64,000 nucleotides of DNA, taken from Nigrospora sphaerica. Taxonomy: Eukaryota > Ascomycota > Sordariomycetes > Amphisphaeriales > Apiosporaceae. The stretch covers positions 5,146,001 to 5,210,000 of the forward strand of contig JAGVVL010000002.1 of the NCBI GenBank assembly GCA_018287875.1. The letters run 5' to 3'. Shown piece by piece: positions 10,520-23,215 of this stretch (its first letter is position 1; every line of letters starts with the position of its first letter). Under the pieces are notes generated by a model. That model was given only the letters and a program-made list of their open reading frames with translations, made no database searches and was not told the origin of the DNA. The position numbers were made by a program, and so were the translations under genes.

Positions 10520-13323
10520 ATGTCCCACGACGAAGCCTCGCCGCTTCTGGCGCAGGATGCGAGTCGAGCAAAACCCTTCTCCCACGCCTCCGGGGAGAAC
10601 ACACCTTTGCTCTCCAGCACGGCTGACACCCCGCGGTACGAGGGAGACTACGACGAGCCCGATGCCGCCTCCTTTCAGTCGCGCGACCGCCCTGCGCGGT
10701 CTGTAAAATCAAAATCGCCGAGATGGCCGTCCTTTATCGCCATGGGCGTGCTCGGTTTGATCGTCATCGCCATCATTGCGCTGGCTTTCATCGTGCCGAA
10801 TGCGGTGCAAGAGTACGCCAAGCAGGCGGCCGTGGTGGAGCCCACCAGCCTGTCGCTCGAATCCATCACGGCCGATGGCGTACGCGCCAGAATCCAGGCG
10901 AATTTCCACCTCGACGCCAACAGGGTTGAAAATGAGCATGTAAGGCGGGTTGGCAAGGCTGCGACCTGGGTCGCCAACCAGTTGAGCACCGAGCAAACCA
11001 CGATCACCGTCACTCTGCCCGACTACCAGCATTTGCTGCTGGGGACTGCTGTGGTTCCCCCCCTAGTTCTCAACCTGCGCGATGGTCAAGTTACGGCATT
11101 CGACTTCGTCACGGAAGTCGTGCCTGGTAACGTGGAGGGAATCAGGTCTATCGCGAACGAGTGGCTGGAAGGCAGGCTGGACAGGGTGCGACTGCGAGGC
11201 CAGGCAGATCTCTCCCTGAAGTCCGGCATCATCCCCCTGGGGACGCACGCCGTGGCCGAGTCTCTTGTCTTTGAAGGTCAATCTCTCTACCGTTCCTTCG
11301 CGTCTTTCTATCTTGGCCAGAAAGTCTTCTTCTAGAAATCAAACAGGATATTGCCAGTATTCTTGTCGGGCTCTTGCTGATATCCTCGCAGCTAGCAAGA
11401 TCCCCGCGATACCGCACTACAACATCACCCGGCTCAACGTGAGGGATATGCCAGGCCCGGGCGATGAGCTATCCATGATGGCTGAGGTGTCCCTCACCGT
11501 CCGCAACGACTACCCTGTCGCGTTCGAGGTTCCAGAGCTCGCGTTCGAGGTTCTGGTTCCGGGGTGCGATGCCGACGATACTTTGATTGTCGTCGCAGAT
11601 GCCATCACCAGCAGCATCCCAGTGAAACCCAGGTCCGACGTGGCCGTGGATGTGCACGGACTCGTCCGCCAGCTGCCGGACTCGCTTACGCGCGCCTGTC
11701 CCAACTCCAAGTCGTCGCCCTTGGACCTGCTATTGAAGCAGTACATGCACGGGGAAGCTGCGACCATGTTCGTGCGAGGCAGCAGCCACCCGGACGGCAA
11801 CACGCCTCGATGGATCGCCGAGATATTGTCCAGCATCACCGTCCCAGTGCCGTTCCCGGGCCGAAGCCTGGATGGCCTGATCAAAAACTTCTCTTTGACC
11901 GACGTGCACTTCTCCATGCCCGATCCCTTCGCAGAGCCGGACGACCCTGCGGCAAACCCGAGAATTTCCGGCAATATTCTGGTCACGGCCGGGATTCCAT
12001 CGGAAATGAATTTCGCCATCAACGTCACGAGAGTCCGGGCATCGGCTGATGTGCTGTACAAATCAAAGAAGATGGGGACGCTGGATCTACGCGAGTGGCA
12101 ACATGCCAACTCGACTAGGCTCGAGCCCACCAAGAAACACGACGCTGAGCTGAAGATTCAGTCGAGAATCAACGAGGTCCCGCTCAACGTGACGGACAGC
12201 AACGTCTTTGGGGACGCTGTGCAGAAGCTGCTGTTTGGTGGCGAGTCTGTGAAGCTCCAAGTCAAGGCCCTGGTGGACGTCAAGGTAGAAACAGCCTTGG
12301 GGCAGCTGGTACTGAAGGATGTACCGGCCGAGGGCACGATACCAGTAAAACGTCCGTCATCACTCTTTTGATCTTGTCAGTCGCTCTTGTCGGGCAGCGG
12401 GATCTGTTAGGACCTGCCTTCCCGGATGTCAAGGTGTAATCAGCCTGCCCTTTACGTTGCCCAAGGTTTTTCATGCCCCAAGCTGACTGGCTGTAGCGCT
12501 GTCCAACAAGAACGGCGGGCTTGCGAGTCTGGCGCCCCAAGTCCGGTCTCTTCGGGTGCTAGACACGACGATCGACTCTCTCACACTGCAAGCTTTGGTA
12601 AACGTCAGCAACCCATCCGAGTACACGGCGCATGTCCCTTTTGCCAACATACATTTGTTGACCAACGGCTCGGTCCTCGGCGAGGCGACTGTGGAAAACG
12701 TGGATGTTGTCAAAGGTCCCAACCCGGATATCCTGGTTACTGCCACATGGAGGCCGTCGATGGGGGGCCTAGAGGGCCGGCAAATTGGCCGAGATCTGAT
12801 ATCTCAATACCTGTCTGGCTTCAACACGAGTATCACGGTCAAGGCTCACCGCCAAAGCATTCCTGGCCAGCCCATATTGTGCGAGGCGCTGTCCAGGTTT
12901 AACTTGACATTCGAAACGCCCAAACTGGACCTCCCGGGCGACACTCCGGAGGAACGCTCTCATTTCATCCGGGACGCGACCTTTCATTTCTTTTCCTCGA
13001 CAGCAACTTTTACCGTGGTCTCGCCACTGCAGCACAACACCATGTATATCGACTTCGTCAACGCCACGGCGCTGTATAACCACACGGAAGAGGTGGGTCA
13101 GATTCTTCACGAGCTACCGTTCCAAGCACCGCCGGGCAAATCAACGACGCCCCAGCTGCCCGTCCACTGGTCAATAGGGTCTGTTGGGTATGATGCCATT
13201 CGATCAGCGATTGGAGGGAGATTGAAACTGGACGCCTACGCTAATGTAGATGTGCGTTTGGGCAACTGGAGAGAGTCGGTTTGGTACATTGGAAGAGGTA
13301 TTGGCGCCAGCGTAAAGATTTAA
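10520..13323 (+). CDS. Tag1-like vacuolar membrane protein (LEA-2/DUF3712-type repeats)
   Basis: Three exons, 10520-11276, 11392-12351 and 12497-13323, with introns of 115 and 145 nt; frames join exactly to give 847 residues. The N-terminal tail of about 70 residues is cytosolic-like and begins with an acidic dileucine-type ASPLL. One transmembrane helix follows (about 75-95, SFIAMGVLGLIVIAIIALAFI). The remainder is a long non-cytosolic region of repeated beta-rich LEA-2-like units with many N-x-S/T sites. This matches the fungal family of yeast Tag1 (Ylr173w), a vacuolar membrane protein implicated in ending autophagy during prolonged starvation; relatives are often database-labelled pre-rRNA processing protein. 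The N-terminal dileucine fits vacuolar sorting. Family call is from architecture and is fairly confident; the cellular role is inferred from yeast. Confidence 0.75.
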
Positions 13324-13854
13324 CAGTCTTGGGTTCACGGATGGTTGGGCGTTCAGGGACTTTTCTTCGGAGCAGTAGACATGAGATTGTACATACATGC
13401 TGAGGCGCCACTACCAATAACAGCGCAGTTTGGTTTAGCCGGAAACACATATCAAGATGAAATACATACCGTTTGACATTTAGCCCAAATCACCTACTGT
13501 TCGTCGTCTACCAAAGTACCCCGATATAAGAAGCGGGGCTGGACGTTGCCTACAGTACGGAGTACATCCGTCCTATTAGTACATCATCCATATCGATAAA
13601 GCTCACTAGCGACTACGGGTGCTCGACTGGTGAGACGTTCGATTCATTGGCACTTACATCCTCCTTGCGCTTCCATCCCATGCCTGTGGCGTTGTAGAAC
13701 GTCTGATTCTAGAGTCTTGCTGCCCTCACCTCTTACCTCGCTCTCTCAGTGCGATAGAACGGCCTTGCCACTAGGACCCGTCTCGGTCTTCAACAACCAG
13801 GACAACGCCCTAACAGCGGCCATCCAGGGCGTTACTGGGCCATCGCATGTGGAA
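13324..13854. other. Intergenic region before TRAPPC13
   Basis: A 531-bp spacer in tandem orientation. It holds one copy of the palindrome-like motif GTACGGAGTAC at 13555-13565, a motif repeated elsewhere in the gene-poor parts of this window. No gene is apparent. Confidence 0.5.
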
Positions 13855-14981
13855 ATGAGCCATCAACGATACCCGTCCATAGACCCGGTGAAGGAGCCGC
13901 ATGCCGTCAACCTCAAAGTGCTACGGTAATGCTCCTCATCCAGGGTCTGGCCACCGGCGCCTCGACAAGGGTACACTGACCGAGGTGATGCGCGCGCAGA
14001 TTATCGAGGCCCTCCCTCGTCACCCAGCAGCCCCTCACCGCCCCGGACGGCCTGCCATCGACGGCCGAAACGCCCGCGACCACGTACATTCCCGCGTCCC
14101 TAGCCTACCAGTCCACGGCCGGCACCAATGCGGACCCCTTCTTCCTTTCGCCCATTCTCAACCTGCCACCCTCGTTTGGCTCTGCGTACGTCGGCGAAAC
14201 GTTTAGCTGTACGCTCTGTGCCAACTACGACCCTCCGGACCAGCCTCCGACCAGTCCGGTGCTCGGCCTGTCGTCGCAAAAGCAGAAATCCATCCGCGAT
14301 GTCCGCATCGAAGCCGAGATGAAGACGCCGGGGTCCGCGACGGTGCAGAAGCTCGCCCTGGGCCCGCAGAGCGCCGGCGAAGGCGAGGCGGGGAAGGCCG
14401 ACGGCAAGGACCTCGAGCCGGGCCAAACGCTGCAACAAATCGTCAACTTCGACCTCAAAGAGGAAGGCAACCACGTGCTGGCCGTCACGGTGAGCTACTA
14501 CGAGGCGACGGAGACGAGCGGCCGCACCCGGACCTTCAGGAAGCTTTACCAGTTCATCTGCAAAGGCTCCCTCATCGTGCGCACCAAAGTCGGGCCCCTG
14601 CCGCCGGCCGCCAAGAAGGCGGTTGGCAAGTCGCAGCCGCCGGAGAGCCCGGGGGTTGCACACAGGCGATGGATCATGGAAGCCCAGCTGGAGAACTGCA
14701 GCGAAGACGTCATGCAGCTCCAGCGGGTCGTCCTGGATCTGGAAACCGGCCTCAGGTACCGCGATGCTAATTGGAAAGTCTCTGGGAGCGCGAAACCCGT
14801 GCTGCACCCGGGCGAGATAGAACAGGTGTGTTTTGTCGTCGAGGAGGACGGCAAAGGCGTCATGGCCGAGGAGGCAGATGGGCGCGTCGTCTTTGGCGTG
14901 CTGGGCATCGGATGGCGCACGGAAATGGGCAACCGCGGCTACTTGTCCACGGGCAAGCTGGGCTCGAGGGCTTTGAGGTGA
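13855..14981 (+). CDS. TRAPP complex subunit 13 (DUF974)
   Basis: Two exons, 13855-13925 and 14000-14981, separated by a 74-nt intron (gtaatg donor, cag acceptor); 350 residues. The start region AVNLKVLRLSRPSL, the later ILNLPPSFGSAYVGETFS and the FRKLYQFICKGSLIVRTKV segment are diagnostic of TRAPPC13/Trs65-related proteins, and the length is close to the usual 350-420. In filamentous fungi this subunit belongs to the TRAPP II-type complex, which acts as a nucleotide-exchange factor for Rab GTPases in Golgi and endosomal traffic. The first exon is short (24 codons) and its ATG is the only good one before VLRLSRP. A stretch with Gly/Glu/Lys (about 145-160) is probably a loop. No sign of truncation. 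Confidence 0.9.
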
Positions 14982-17025
14982 CGATGCCCTGGACATGGAG
15001 TCTTGAGCGAGGGCTGTCCGCACTATGCTGGCTGGGTGGCTAACCACCTCCAACCCACGTGGGAGTCTCGGGTATCGGCACCTTGTTGGCGGCACAGGCC
15101 GCAAGAACTGTGTTCTACTGATCTCGGGCCAGCTCTTGTTGATACTGTGATGCGCAGTGCGAGAACCCTGTCACATCACGGGTCATTTGCCGGCCGAATC
15201 TCCCCGTTCATGGAGCCTCTCTAGTATCAGAGCTTTCTGGCGTCGCTGCCTCGGCTTTAGGTCTTACTAGACTCGCCTCCGGGTATTTCCTGGGCAATGT
15301 TGGTCAGGGGTACTGGCTTCGCTCTTATTGAGCAGTACTGGCCCCCACCGGTGGAACTCAGCCTTGCTGAGATTACCGAGCCCTGTTGTTTGCGTAGGAT
15401 TTTGGTGCTGCTACGTGTGTTGGAGAGATGATGGAATGCGTCGAGAAGGCGATAGGGGAGCATAGGAGGCTGCACATGGGCCCAGGGGACCCCGGAGGTC
15501 AGCGCGTCAGCCTTCGAGGGAGATGACACCAGATAAGACCTTTCCACGCGCTGTTCGGATGGAACCTTGGTTCTGAAACAATTCGAGTTTGCCATCGAAA
15601 CAGATTCGACCGCGTTAAGTATAGGCGAGCCCACAATGTGTTATGCGCCTTTGCCTCCTTTCCTTGGCGAGAATGCAACATACGACCCCACGACCCTTGC
15701 CCGCACCAGGATGCAGCATAGGAGCCGACTGGGGGATGGTTCGTGGACGATACCCCGTCGGCGTATAGCCCATAAGAAATGTACCCCCCTCCCCGAAACC
15801 CGGGCACCCGACGCTAGATCTTAAGACCCATGGACAGGTCGGCTGCTGTATGGACGAGCAGGCGCCTTCTGTTCATCTGAGTCCGGGGTGGGAGGCGTTT
15901 GTCCGTTAGTAGGCACGGGCGAAGTTCATTGGGGCCACCACCGCCGGCGAAAGCAATGCGGCGTCACGGTCTCGTGGGACGCCGAAAAGCCTCTCCCTCG
16001 CCCCCCCTCTCCCGGGTTCTCCATTTCTACTTCGGCGTGACTGGAGTGGGGGGCCGGTGTCTTGGTTTCAGCCGGCAAGTACCGAGGAGGCTTTTGTGGG
16101 CAACATACGCACACATACACACACATACATGCCCCCCCCTGCCGCCCAGGGCGTCTTGGGGAGGGACAGGATGGGACTTGGGAGGACTACAGGGTCCATC
16201 TCGGCTTTCTGCATCCTCTTGATACGACATGTGTGAGTTGGGTAAGTACGTAAGTAGCACAGAGGGGGCTGGTTCTGTGTTCCCCGGAGCATCACGATTT
16301 TTAGCAGGTCCGGTGGTGGTGCACTCCTCGGCCCCCCAGCTCGGATGGACGACCTGTTATGCACTTTTGCTTCCCCCGGAAGTGGCTTGAGGAGATATGC
16401 GTGACCACCCAAGCCTATAGGGCTGCAGCCGATGCCAGCCTCGATGCCGATCAACACCCACCGCCGCGATGAATCTGGATGGAGTTTCCTGCCGCGCATA
16501 ACACCAACCAGCCCTTCCCTCGAGTTAAACCTCAGGAGGGCCGGCGCTAGGGGGAACCGTTGTCAACCATCACCGTCGGGTAAACCCGTCCGTCCCTCCG
16601 GCCATGGCTCTATCTCCCGCTGCACGGCGTGCTCGCGCAGTAGTGACACGAAAGTGGTGGTGGTGTCTGGGCCATGAAAAGCTATAGCCCAAGTACGGGC
16701 GTACCCCAGGGCCAGGCTGGATACCGGCACCTCCTACTTCACTTTAGGTGCTGACGCAAAGAGCACGTATCTACGCGCGACCGTACCTGGCCTATACCAA
16801 GCCTTCGGCGCCCCCCCCTCTCCCCGGTTCAGCCTTGCCAGGCACGCGTCGGGGATGGCGCGGCCCACGCGTGCGGCCTACGCCGTTGGTCGCCAAGTCC
16901 GACGTCGCAGACCGAGATGCCACGCGCATGTAAGCCGTACGTAGTAGCACACACACACGCGCGCGCGCGCAGCAAACAAAACGCGGCGCGCTTTCCCTCC
17001 GCGGAAGGCCTCGGTAGGACTATCG

Positions 17026-17043
17026 CTCTCTCTCTCTCTCTCT
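17026..17043 (+). repeat. CT dinucleotide repeat
   Basis: A perfect run of about nine CT units inside the gene-poor region. A short alternating CA/CG tract lies just upstream at about 16950-16970. Confidence 0.9.
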
Positions 17044-18259
17044 GAGAAGCAAAGAAGGGAAAAAAAAATCCCCAGGGGTCTGGAACCGGCCACGCTGCGC
17101 TGGCGTCATACATGCCCCCGCCCCTACCCCTGTGGTATCGGGCGAGATGTATAGACTGCTCAGGCACCCAGGAGGCGCCTACGGTTTATCAGGACTCGGC
17201 TTCGGCCTGCCTCTCTGCCGGCTCGGGCAAACCAGGAGGACTCCTCTCTATAGTCCCCGTCCCCCCGTCCCAAGGCCGGAAAGCCGCCGACCGGACGGGA
17301 TGTGACGGGGTCGCGTGCGCGCGCGCGTGTGGCTTTGTCGCGGCAGGGCGCCGTGGCGCTCTCCCCCGGCGATCATGCACGGACAAGACCGAGATGACAA
17401 GACAAAAAGCAAAAAAAAACGATCATGACAGAACCGACGTCAGTGACCTGCAGCCCGCCCGCCTGTCAGGTTCACCCCCTCCCCCCGTCCCCTCCTGCAT
17501 CTCCCAGATCCTCGGGCTCATTTGTCTGGTGGCAGCAGGCTGGGACAGAACGGCGGGTCGGCGGTCTTTCCCCCCACCATCACCCTCCCCCTCCATGGTT
17601 ATGTAGAACCTGGTCAACCCACGGAAAAGCTTTCGGAGACGAGGTCGATATGTTGGGATGCTGTTCACGCGCCTGCCCGCAAAAACGAAACCAATGCCCT
17701 TTGGGATTGCAGTGGGATGAGGTTCGTTTTTGCTACCGGGCGTGTGTGGCCGTTGCAGCAACGGTGGTGGTGGTGCCCGGAGGGATAAAGGAGTCAATAT
17801 CATCGTGGATTCAGTAGTACATATAATGTACCGCTACGTAGCAAGGTTACCACTCTGCCAATGATGCCGCCGAAGCCGCGAGACGAAGTCCCAGCCCTGC
17901 GGTCCCTTGTCTTAGCGTGGCGTTTTATACGACCGGAATCAGCCGCGTGCAGGTGTATACTCCATCCCCTCTACGCTGTATGGGAGAGGAAAAGAGCCAG
18001 AAGGGTTTTGAGAGGGGGGAAGGGTGGGCGGCCCTGGTCATGGTGAAAAGCAATCGGCAGCCAGTTTGCCAAATACGGTCAGGTAAGCCGCCGGGGTGGC
18101 CAGGTTGACCATGCATGTACCCAAGTAATCGGCAACATCATGTTGTACAGGACTCCATCCCATCCATATCGGAGAAGCAACAGCAACGAGCCCCGCCGTC
18201 GGGTCGGTATGCACATTGCCCCTTCCGTCCGTGGTTTGAACACCAAAAGTCCCGCAACG

Positions 18260-18260
<1 letters not shown>

Positions 18261-18308
<48 letters not shown>

Positions 18309-18327
18309 CACACGCACACGCACACAA
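18261..18327 (+). repeat. CA dinucleotide repeat
   Basis: About 67 bp of almost uninterrupted CA on the + strand, with a few T and G substitutions towards the 3' end. A TG repeat of similar size lies about 320 bp downstream, so the two are arranged as an inverted pair. Confidence 0.95.
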
Positions 18328-18646
18328 TTACAACCGCCCTTTCTCCGTGTTCGTGTCAGCGACCAAAGGCGGGGTGCGCTGGCGGGTGGGCGGGTGGGCA
18401 AAAGGCGCGCGCCGCCTGCAGGTCGCCCACCATCCACGTACGCATTCGCTGGCCTGGGCATGCGTGGCTACATGCATCACATACGACTACGACTACTATG
18501 GGGGGAGGGCAGGGGACGGGGCCGCGGAGGAGGCACGGAGCAGGCCAACAGCGCCGTGCGGGACTGCAAAGACTGAAGCGGCGAGTGATATCTTGAAACA
18601 CTTTTACTTGCTGCGGCCGCCGTTCCCCGGGGGTACCTGCAGCAGA

Positions 18647-18714
18647 CGTGTGTGCGCGTGTGTGTGCGCGTGTGTGTGCGTGTGTAGGTAGGTAAGTGTA
18701 TGTGTGTGCGCGCG
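18647..18714 (+). repeat. TG/CG dinucleotide repeat
   Basis: About 68 bp of TG units mixed with CG and one GTAGGTAGGTAAG interruption. It is complementary in composition to the CA tract at 18261-18327. Confidence 0.9.
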
Positions 18715-19287
18715 ACTCCGCCTAGGCTCTCTCCTTGGCTTCTCCCGCGCCCGTTCATCGTCTTATTCCGCGCTTCCGATTTGCAGCTTTCCCGCACGCG
18801 CTTCTCCGTACTCCGTAGGCCGAGGGAGCGGCGCCCCTGGTCGTTGTGGGAGCAGTCTCACGATTCTCGGCGATGACGCGCACTGGGCACCAAGGGGGGA
18901 CGGGGAAGAAGAGGCGTATGCATCCTCTCTCTCTCCCTCCTCCTATCCTACCCTGCCCGCGTCCGCTAGGGCTTTGCCTGCTCGTTCCCAAGCCGAGAGA
19001 CACTCGGGTAGCGGAAAATTGGCGCGCACGGACGGCTAACGGTATGTTGGGTCTGCACAGGCTCCGGGGGTTCAAAGGCATCCTGGATAGGAATGTCTTG
19101 GGTGCGCCCGTCGTCCCCACCCTGCGGCACTCCATCTTTCCTGACAGGGGGTCACCCGAGTGCCATCCAAGACATGGCGCTGTCATGCCTTTCCCAAGCG
19201 GCCGGCGGCTCTCCAATACGAGCTGTTCTGCTGCGCCTGCACACGCGGTAGTGGCGGCGACGGCGGTGGCGGCGACGACACCAGCAC

Positions 19288-19293
19288 CAGTAC

Positions 19294-19327
<34 letters not shown>

Positions 19328-19328
19328 G
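19288..19328 (+). repeat. Imperfect CAG/CAA/CCAG triplet repeat
   Basis: A short run of ACCAG, CAACAG and CAGCAG units in the gene-poor region. It could encode Ser/Asn or Gln in open frames crossing it, but no supported gene covers it. Confidence 0.8.
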
Positions 19329-22300
19329 ATGAGTATGCGGCAGGCCAATCCCGGGGTACGGCACGATGGGATGATATGATTGATCGCAACGCCACTCCGG
19401 AGCCGTCTGAACTGCAAGCAGCAGCCGCCGCCTCTTCTTGTGCGGACGCACGGACAAACATAGCATCTGTATACACAGTAGTAGGGAGGCCGTGGGAGGG
19501 GCGACACGGCGGGCCGGTGCTTGTACAAGCTCGGTGCGGAAGGCAGCGACCAGAGCCCTGCAAGCTTGAAAATCGCGAGCGGCCGGGTGGAGGCGACAAG
19601 AAAGGGGCACGCGCGCGTTGGGGGTTTCTCGGAAGGGGGGTCTCGCTAACGAAAGGCGATGCAGGCCCGGCTCTGCTGCAAGGAACATAAACGCTATTTT
19701 GCCGCCACCAAACCCAGTCGGTCCAAGAGCAGCCGCAATTCCAGTTGGAGCAGGTCGATCGTCCTGGCGGTGTCATGGTCCGCGAAGGTCTCGAGGGTCT
19801 GTGCCGATGGGCCGGCGCAGCTGAAGCAACGGTGCTCGCCCCGATCGACATCGGCCGCTTCTTTCAAAAATTGGTAGCGCCAGATGATAGTGTCCTTTCC
19901 TAGCGGCCCTCTCCGGATATCATGAGCGCCCTTCCCCCCCCCTGGGCCCGGGCACGAGGGGAACGGTCATCAGGGGCAGACAAATTTGAGCCAGCCAGCG
20001 CCGCTTCGGCTAATAAGGGAGCGAGCTCGGGTTGCCTCTCCGGCTTCTCTCCTCTGGGCCCGGCCTGGCCAGGGCTCCGCAGCGCTCGTTCTGCTTCGAG
20101 GCGCTCCCCTCTCCGAATGATGGATACTGGAGATGGATATGCCTTCCAATGGGCGCTCCCGTGGGCCATGGACGGGCAGCCGGCCAACCCGCCTGCCCAG
20201 CCTGGGCACCCGTCCATCCTCATCGTACCCTCCCGTCGCCCACCCTCCCGTCGCCCACCCTCCCAAATCCGACCGAGAGGCCCCGGGGGACGGATACCAA
20301 GAGCCCATAAGAAGGGGACAGGACGTGCAGGGAAGGAAAGCACGCGGCGGGACGTTCGGAGGGGGGCGTGTCCATGTCATGGATTGTCGTGGCCGTCCCT
20401 AGTCAGGCCCGGCGATTCGAACCGCACCAAGACGAGCGGCGCTTGTGACAGATCAGGCTCCGGGGGGCGCCGGAAGAAACGGCCAGAAACGGGAGGATCT
20501 GCCGTCTGACAGCGCGCATGCACGCACGAGCTCGCCGTGGGATCGCTGTGCGTAAACGACGGTTGTATACCATACGAGGAAGAGTGCAGTACGGCAGGTC
20601 GAAGGGGATATACCCGGCTTGCCGTCGCCCAGGGCTCCGGATCGTGGGGCAAGCAGGCGTTGCGGGTACCGACGACACCTGAGCCCGGGGTTTCCTGTCG
20701 CATGCTCCGGATCTCCTAGGACGGGTACACGGCAGGAGGGCTGGGAAGGGTATATATGTCCACGTAGTACCTACCCGATCCCGTACCTTGCTCATGGCGG
20801 CACCCTTCTTTCCCCCACCTCCGTATGTTACACCTCACGCAGCTTGGCCCGGCCCGAGTCGTGTCTACGACCTATATAAGCCTTGCGTCGCAGGCAGAGA
20901 CATGCCGCAACAGGCACGACGTACACACAAACAGTGGCCCAGGGGCGATCGTAGGTCAGAGCGGGAGTAGGCAGGTAATACTAGGTTATAGAGGTATGGC
21001 ACATCCATGTGTGTATGATGTATTAAAAGAAGTAGGGTTTCGGGAACAACCCGGCTTGCAGCGCAATAGGCGAAAGCAACTTGTCGCTCGCATGGATGGA
21101 TCTCAGGACGATGCTCCACAAGCGCCTTCCCCCCTGGAGCTACAGTATAACTACCCATCCGCATCCATCCCATGGGATACAATACGTCCGTAGCTGTGGG
21201 GCGCTTCATCCGCCGGCCCCCAGGACAGGGCCAGTCCCTGATCCATCCCACCACCTGGACGCTTTGCTGGTGATAGCGGCCCCTACCATCCATACATAGT
21301 ATGAACGGGAGGTTAGGCACATGCTTCCTTACTCGTGCATAACCTCCAGACCTCTTCCTAATTCGAGGTTGCCTAACCTAGAACGGGTCGAAAGCACCCC
21401 CTGTGAGCGAGGGAGAGGGAGAGGAAGAGAGGCCTAGTGTGTGAACTGCCACGCTCGTGGCGTACCTGCGATGTGCTGCTGCTGCTGTTACTACCCGCTA
21501 CTGCTGCGTGCTAGGCGTGGCGCATGGGCTAGGTCCCAAAGGACCCCCGAAAAACCCCCCCCGTTCAACTCCCACCCACCCACACCCAGTCAGGCCCGCC
21601 CCCCGTCCCGCTGCCCAGTGTGTCCACGCCCAATCCATTCCGTCCCCTTATCCCTGTCGTGCCTGGTGCTGTGTTCTGGCTCGCCGCTGGAACTCTGCAG
21701 TACCGTTCGTGTTTGTCGGCGTCGTCGCAGTCTGGCCCGTCAGGGCGGTACCTGCACGCACGCATAGGTGAGATGCTACAGGTACATTACCTTACTTGAC
21801 CTACCTACGTCCTACGGTTTTTATATGCATCCTTACGTTTGGTAAGCAGGGAGTCAGTCCCAACCCGGACGGCAACGCAATTGATAGGAGAGGCGAGGAA
21901 AAGCCCTTCGTTGCCTTCAGCGTGTTCCGCCCCTTCTCTCTCCCGTCCGTCCCCTGGTCCCTCGTTCCAGAACCTCCCCCAGCATCCATCTCTCTCTCTA
22001 GTATCTGTCTCTCTCTTTCTCTCTCTCCCTATCTCCCTACCTAGGCCTTGCCCCCCCATCTTTCTCCTACACACGGGCACAGCCACGCGGACACATTCCC
22101 CGACTCTCTCTCTCTCTCTACATTAGGTACCACTCACTTGCTCTCCCTCGCTGCTGGCCAATTGTGAAGACGCTAGTACTTGCTCGAACACCCCCCCTTC
22201 AGAACTTGAGCAACCCGAATGGACGCGAGCTGAGCTGGGCGTGCATGACGGTTGCATAAGAACGTGTCGAAGTACCTGCCTAGCTGCTGGGGGGTGGTAC

Positions 22301-23215
22301 TCCGTACATTTCTGTGGTCTCGCGCCGGTACCAACCAACCAATCCGTAACCCCCCTGGGAAGTCAATCTCCTTGAACCTCCATCCATACATTTTACCTGC
22401 CTGCGACGTACGCCTCCCGGGGGCTACTGCCACTACTACAACGAGTAGTCCGCTGCGCCAGCAAAAAGACAACCCCGGCACAGAAGGAAACAATACATAC
22501 CCCCCCCCCCCCCTTCAGGTCCCCCGGATCACGCCGGCCCATCGCATCGCAACATCTCGGGCGCCTTTCGCGATAGACACCTTACCTCCGTGCTTCCCTG
22601 CCACCTTGCGCACCCCATCCCTTTATTTACGCATGTCCACCTCGAGAGTTGCTGGACCGCGTCCCGATCCCTCCACCCGCCCTCCCCATTTCCCCTCCCA
22701 CTTTTGAGGAGTACTCTCACTTTGACGCCGCATCTACGGGGCCCGTCTTTCCCACTTGGTTGCATCGTGCTTGACAATCATAGCACTCTGCATCTGCTTG
22801 CTCCTCAATTTGCCTTGCCGTTCCCGTTATATATCGCGACAATCGCCGATCGCTCTCGAGTAACAAAAGAAGAAGAAACCCCCCTCCCTCCCACGGGTGC
22901 CTTCTCCCGTCTACCAGTTGCACAAGTCGAAACACAGACTTGCTGTTTCCCTACCGAGCCCTGGCCCGTCGCAGCAAGCAAGCAAGCAGCACCAAACCGT
23001 CGCCAGTCGGGCGCTTCTGCAACGCGAACGAGCCCCCTCTCCCCCCTCCAGCAGACGAAGCGAGAATCAGAAGACGAGGGAGATACGGCAGAACGCCTCC
23101 TGTCGTCGTTCCGACCACCTGCCCACATCGCCCCCCGAACGCTTTCTCGTGTTGTGGGATCGACCCTGCTAAGCAACTGAGGAGGGAGCAAGGTCCTCCG
23201 GCGGATTGACATGCC

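Larger units (their letters stand above)
14982..23215. other. 8.2-kb gene-poor region with microsatellites
   Basis: No open frame in this stretch has a recognisable domain, and none can be joined into a convincing gene. It is GC-rich but contains many low-complexity tracts: CT repeats, CA and TG repeats, C-runs, CAG/CAA triplets and a short 14-nt tandem repeat near 20227-20265. Short motifs of the GTACTCCGTAC and AGGTA/TACCT type recur. The last 700 bp (about 22500-23215) are strongly C/T-rich and probably include the promoter and leader of the DENN-domain gene. Non-coding RNA genes or rapidly evolving short genes cannot be excluded. Confidence 0.55.

Noticed and set aside
14100..15104. 334-residue minus-strand open frame over TRAPPC13
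   Set aside because: Arg/Ala/Leu-rich shadow; the + strand matches DUF974 along its length.
20405..20425. GGTTCGAATC-like word that resembles a tRNA T-loop
   Set aside because: I could not fold a cloverleaf with an acceptor stem and anticodon arm around it.
22500..22513. Run of 14 C and other homopolymers as functional elements
   Set aside because: Short homopolymers are common in this GC-rich sequence and may include assembly error.
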